Program-made: the position numbers and the translations under genes
In this document: positions 5,597 to 6,099 of the stretch, in pieces
Layout of the letters: every line of letters begins with the position of its first letter
Numbering within the stretch: the stretch's first letter is position 1
Notes under the pieces: model-generated
Seen by the model: the letters and a program-made list of their open reading frames with translations, nothing else
Told to the model about the DNA's origin: nothing
The model's database searches: none
Origin: Candidatus Woesearchaeota archaeon
Lineage (GTDB): Archaea; Nanobdellota; Nanobdellia; Woesearchaeales; ARS49
Length of the DNA stretch: 6,099 bases
Assembly (NCBI GenBank): GCA_019323575.1
Contig: JAHWHB010000039.1
Location: 1 to 6,099, forward strand
Reading direction: 5' to 3'

Positions 5597-5612
5597 TATA
5601 TAAACGTTTCTG
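5597..5612 (-). promoter_or_regulatory. Promoter of the basic protein/coiled-coil pair: BRE plus TATA
   Basis: The - strand reads CAGAAACGTTTATATA, identical to the psmB element at 14 of 16 positions. A start about 30 nt after the first T of the TATA would be near 5574, giving a leader of about 22 nt with the Shine-Dalgarno site in it. Confidence 0.75.
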
Positions 5613-5622
5613 CACTACAGAA
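5608..5622. repeat. Short inverted repeat overlapping the BRE of the basic-protein promoter
   Basis: TTCTG (5608-5612) and CAGAA (5618-5622) are perfect 5 bp arms around a 5 bp spacer, lying between the proS stop and the TATA box. It could be an operator half-site pair or a weak 3' hairpin for proS; chance is also possible at this length. Confidence 0.3.
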
Positions 5623-5624
5623 CA

Positions 5625-6099
5625 CTAATACGCCTTGGCAAAAACACCAACATGCTTGGCAGGCTTGTCGCATTTAACACACTTGGCAAAAGGCTTCTCA
5701 GCAGAAAAAGGCAGAGTCAGACACTTGACGCCTTCGGTTTCTGTTTTAATCTTTTCAGCACACTCATCATTACAGCACCAAGAAGCATGAATCATCTTCT
5801 TATCATCAACAGCCTTCACAAAATCCTTCCAAGACTTAGCATGAACAGAATTATCAGCAAGCCACTTCTCAGCTTTGGCAAGCAAGTCAGCCTGCATCTT
5901 CTCAAGCTCCTTCGGAACAAAAACATGAACATCAGAAAGCTTAACCTCATGCTTCTTCTTAGTATCCCTTCTCACAATAACAGCAGAATTCTTCTCCAAA
6001 TCCTTAGGACCAATCTCAACCCTCAAACAAACACCCTTAAGCTCCCACTCATTAAACTTCCAGCCAGGAGTATAACCATCCCGGTCATCAACAAAAACA
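5625..6099 (-). CDS. proS: Prolyl-tRNA synthetase, archaeal/eukaryotic type, C-terminal part (5' truncated at right edge)
   Basis: The frame is open to the right edge; 157 codons plus TAG are visible. The visible start, VFVDDRDGYTPGWKFNEWE and then LKGVCLRVEIGPKDLE, is the anticodon-binding domain signature of class II ProRS, so the TTG at 6026 is an internal Leu and not a start. A cysteine replaces the usual Pro in 'GVPLR'. The C-terminal zinc-binding domain follows, with C-x4-C in the CCNDEC segment and C-x2-C in CVKC, the same spacing as the four zinc cysteines of Thermus ProRS. The protein ends in the characteristic FAKAY with terminal Tyr. The enzyme attaches proline to tRNA-Pro in the cytoplasm. 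It lies upstream, on the same strand, of the basic-protein gene, which has its own promoter. Confidence 0.96.
   Translation of the reverse strand, partial: VFVDDRDGYTPGWKFNEWELKGVCLRVEIGPKDLEKNSAVIVRRDTKKKHEVKLSDVHVFVPKELEKMQADLLAKAEKWLADNSVHAKSWKDFVKAVDDKKMIHASWCCNDECAEKIKTETEGVKCLTLPFSAEKPFAKCVKCDKPAKHVGVFAKAY

Noticed and set aside
5625..6026. Stand-alone 133-residue zinc-ribbon protein starting at 6026
   Set aside because: The codon at 6026 is TTG inside the conserved ProRS block GVCLRVEIGP; upstream residues continue the ProRS signature to the window edge.

Overview
The window looks archaeal. It carries an archaeal CPSF-type ribonuclease/termination factor with KH domains (aCPSF1/FttA), a proteasome beta subunit with a processed N-terminal threonine, and the C-terminal part of an archaeal/eukaryotic-type prolyl-tRNA synthetase. 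Promoters have BRE/TATA form, and the ribosome binding sites match an archaeal 16S tail (GGAGGTGAT). The very tight packing, short proteins and low GC suggest a small-genome lineage such as a DPANN archaeon. That placement is inference; no rRNA or other marker is present to settle it.

Layout from left to right. (1) The 3' end of a + strand gene, probably a SAM methyltransferase (1-335), runs 57 nt into the tail of the convergent aCPSF1 gene. (2) On the - strand, transcribed right to left: a small EF-Tu domain 2-like protein (3135-2890), psmB (2822-2184) and aCPSF1 (2171-279). psmB and aCPSF1 are 12 nt apart and are probably one unit with a promoter just after the EF-Tu-like gene. This pairing is a known neighbourhood in Euryarchaeota and links protein degradation with transcription termination and mRNA decay. 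(3) A 64 bp divergent region with a palindromic TATA box lies between the EF-Tu-like gene (-) and a nucleoside hydrolase (+, 3200-4066). (4) A block of three unrecognised - strand genes follows: a 67-residue very basic protein and a 245-residue coiled-coil protein that are translationally coupled, and a 179-residue helical protein with its own promoter. (5) At the right edge is the 3' end of proS.

No gap exceeds 300 bases; the largest non-coding stretches are about 60-75 bp and each holds a promoter. I see no tRNA, rRNA, CRISPR array, insertion sequence or integrase.

The most notable signals are at DNA level. The + strand is rich in A and C whichever strand is coding, so + genes use A/C at third codon positions and - genes use T/G. 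Four promoters share a (T/C)AGAAA-N2/3-TTTATA-like element, and in two of them the TAG is the stop codon of the upstream gene. A near-perfect 33 bp palindrome covers the psmB transcription start zone. No clear new defence or mobile system is visible; the best candidate for undescribed biology is the small basic protein/coiled-coil pair.
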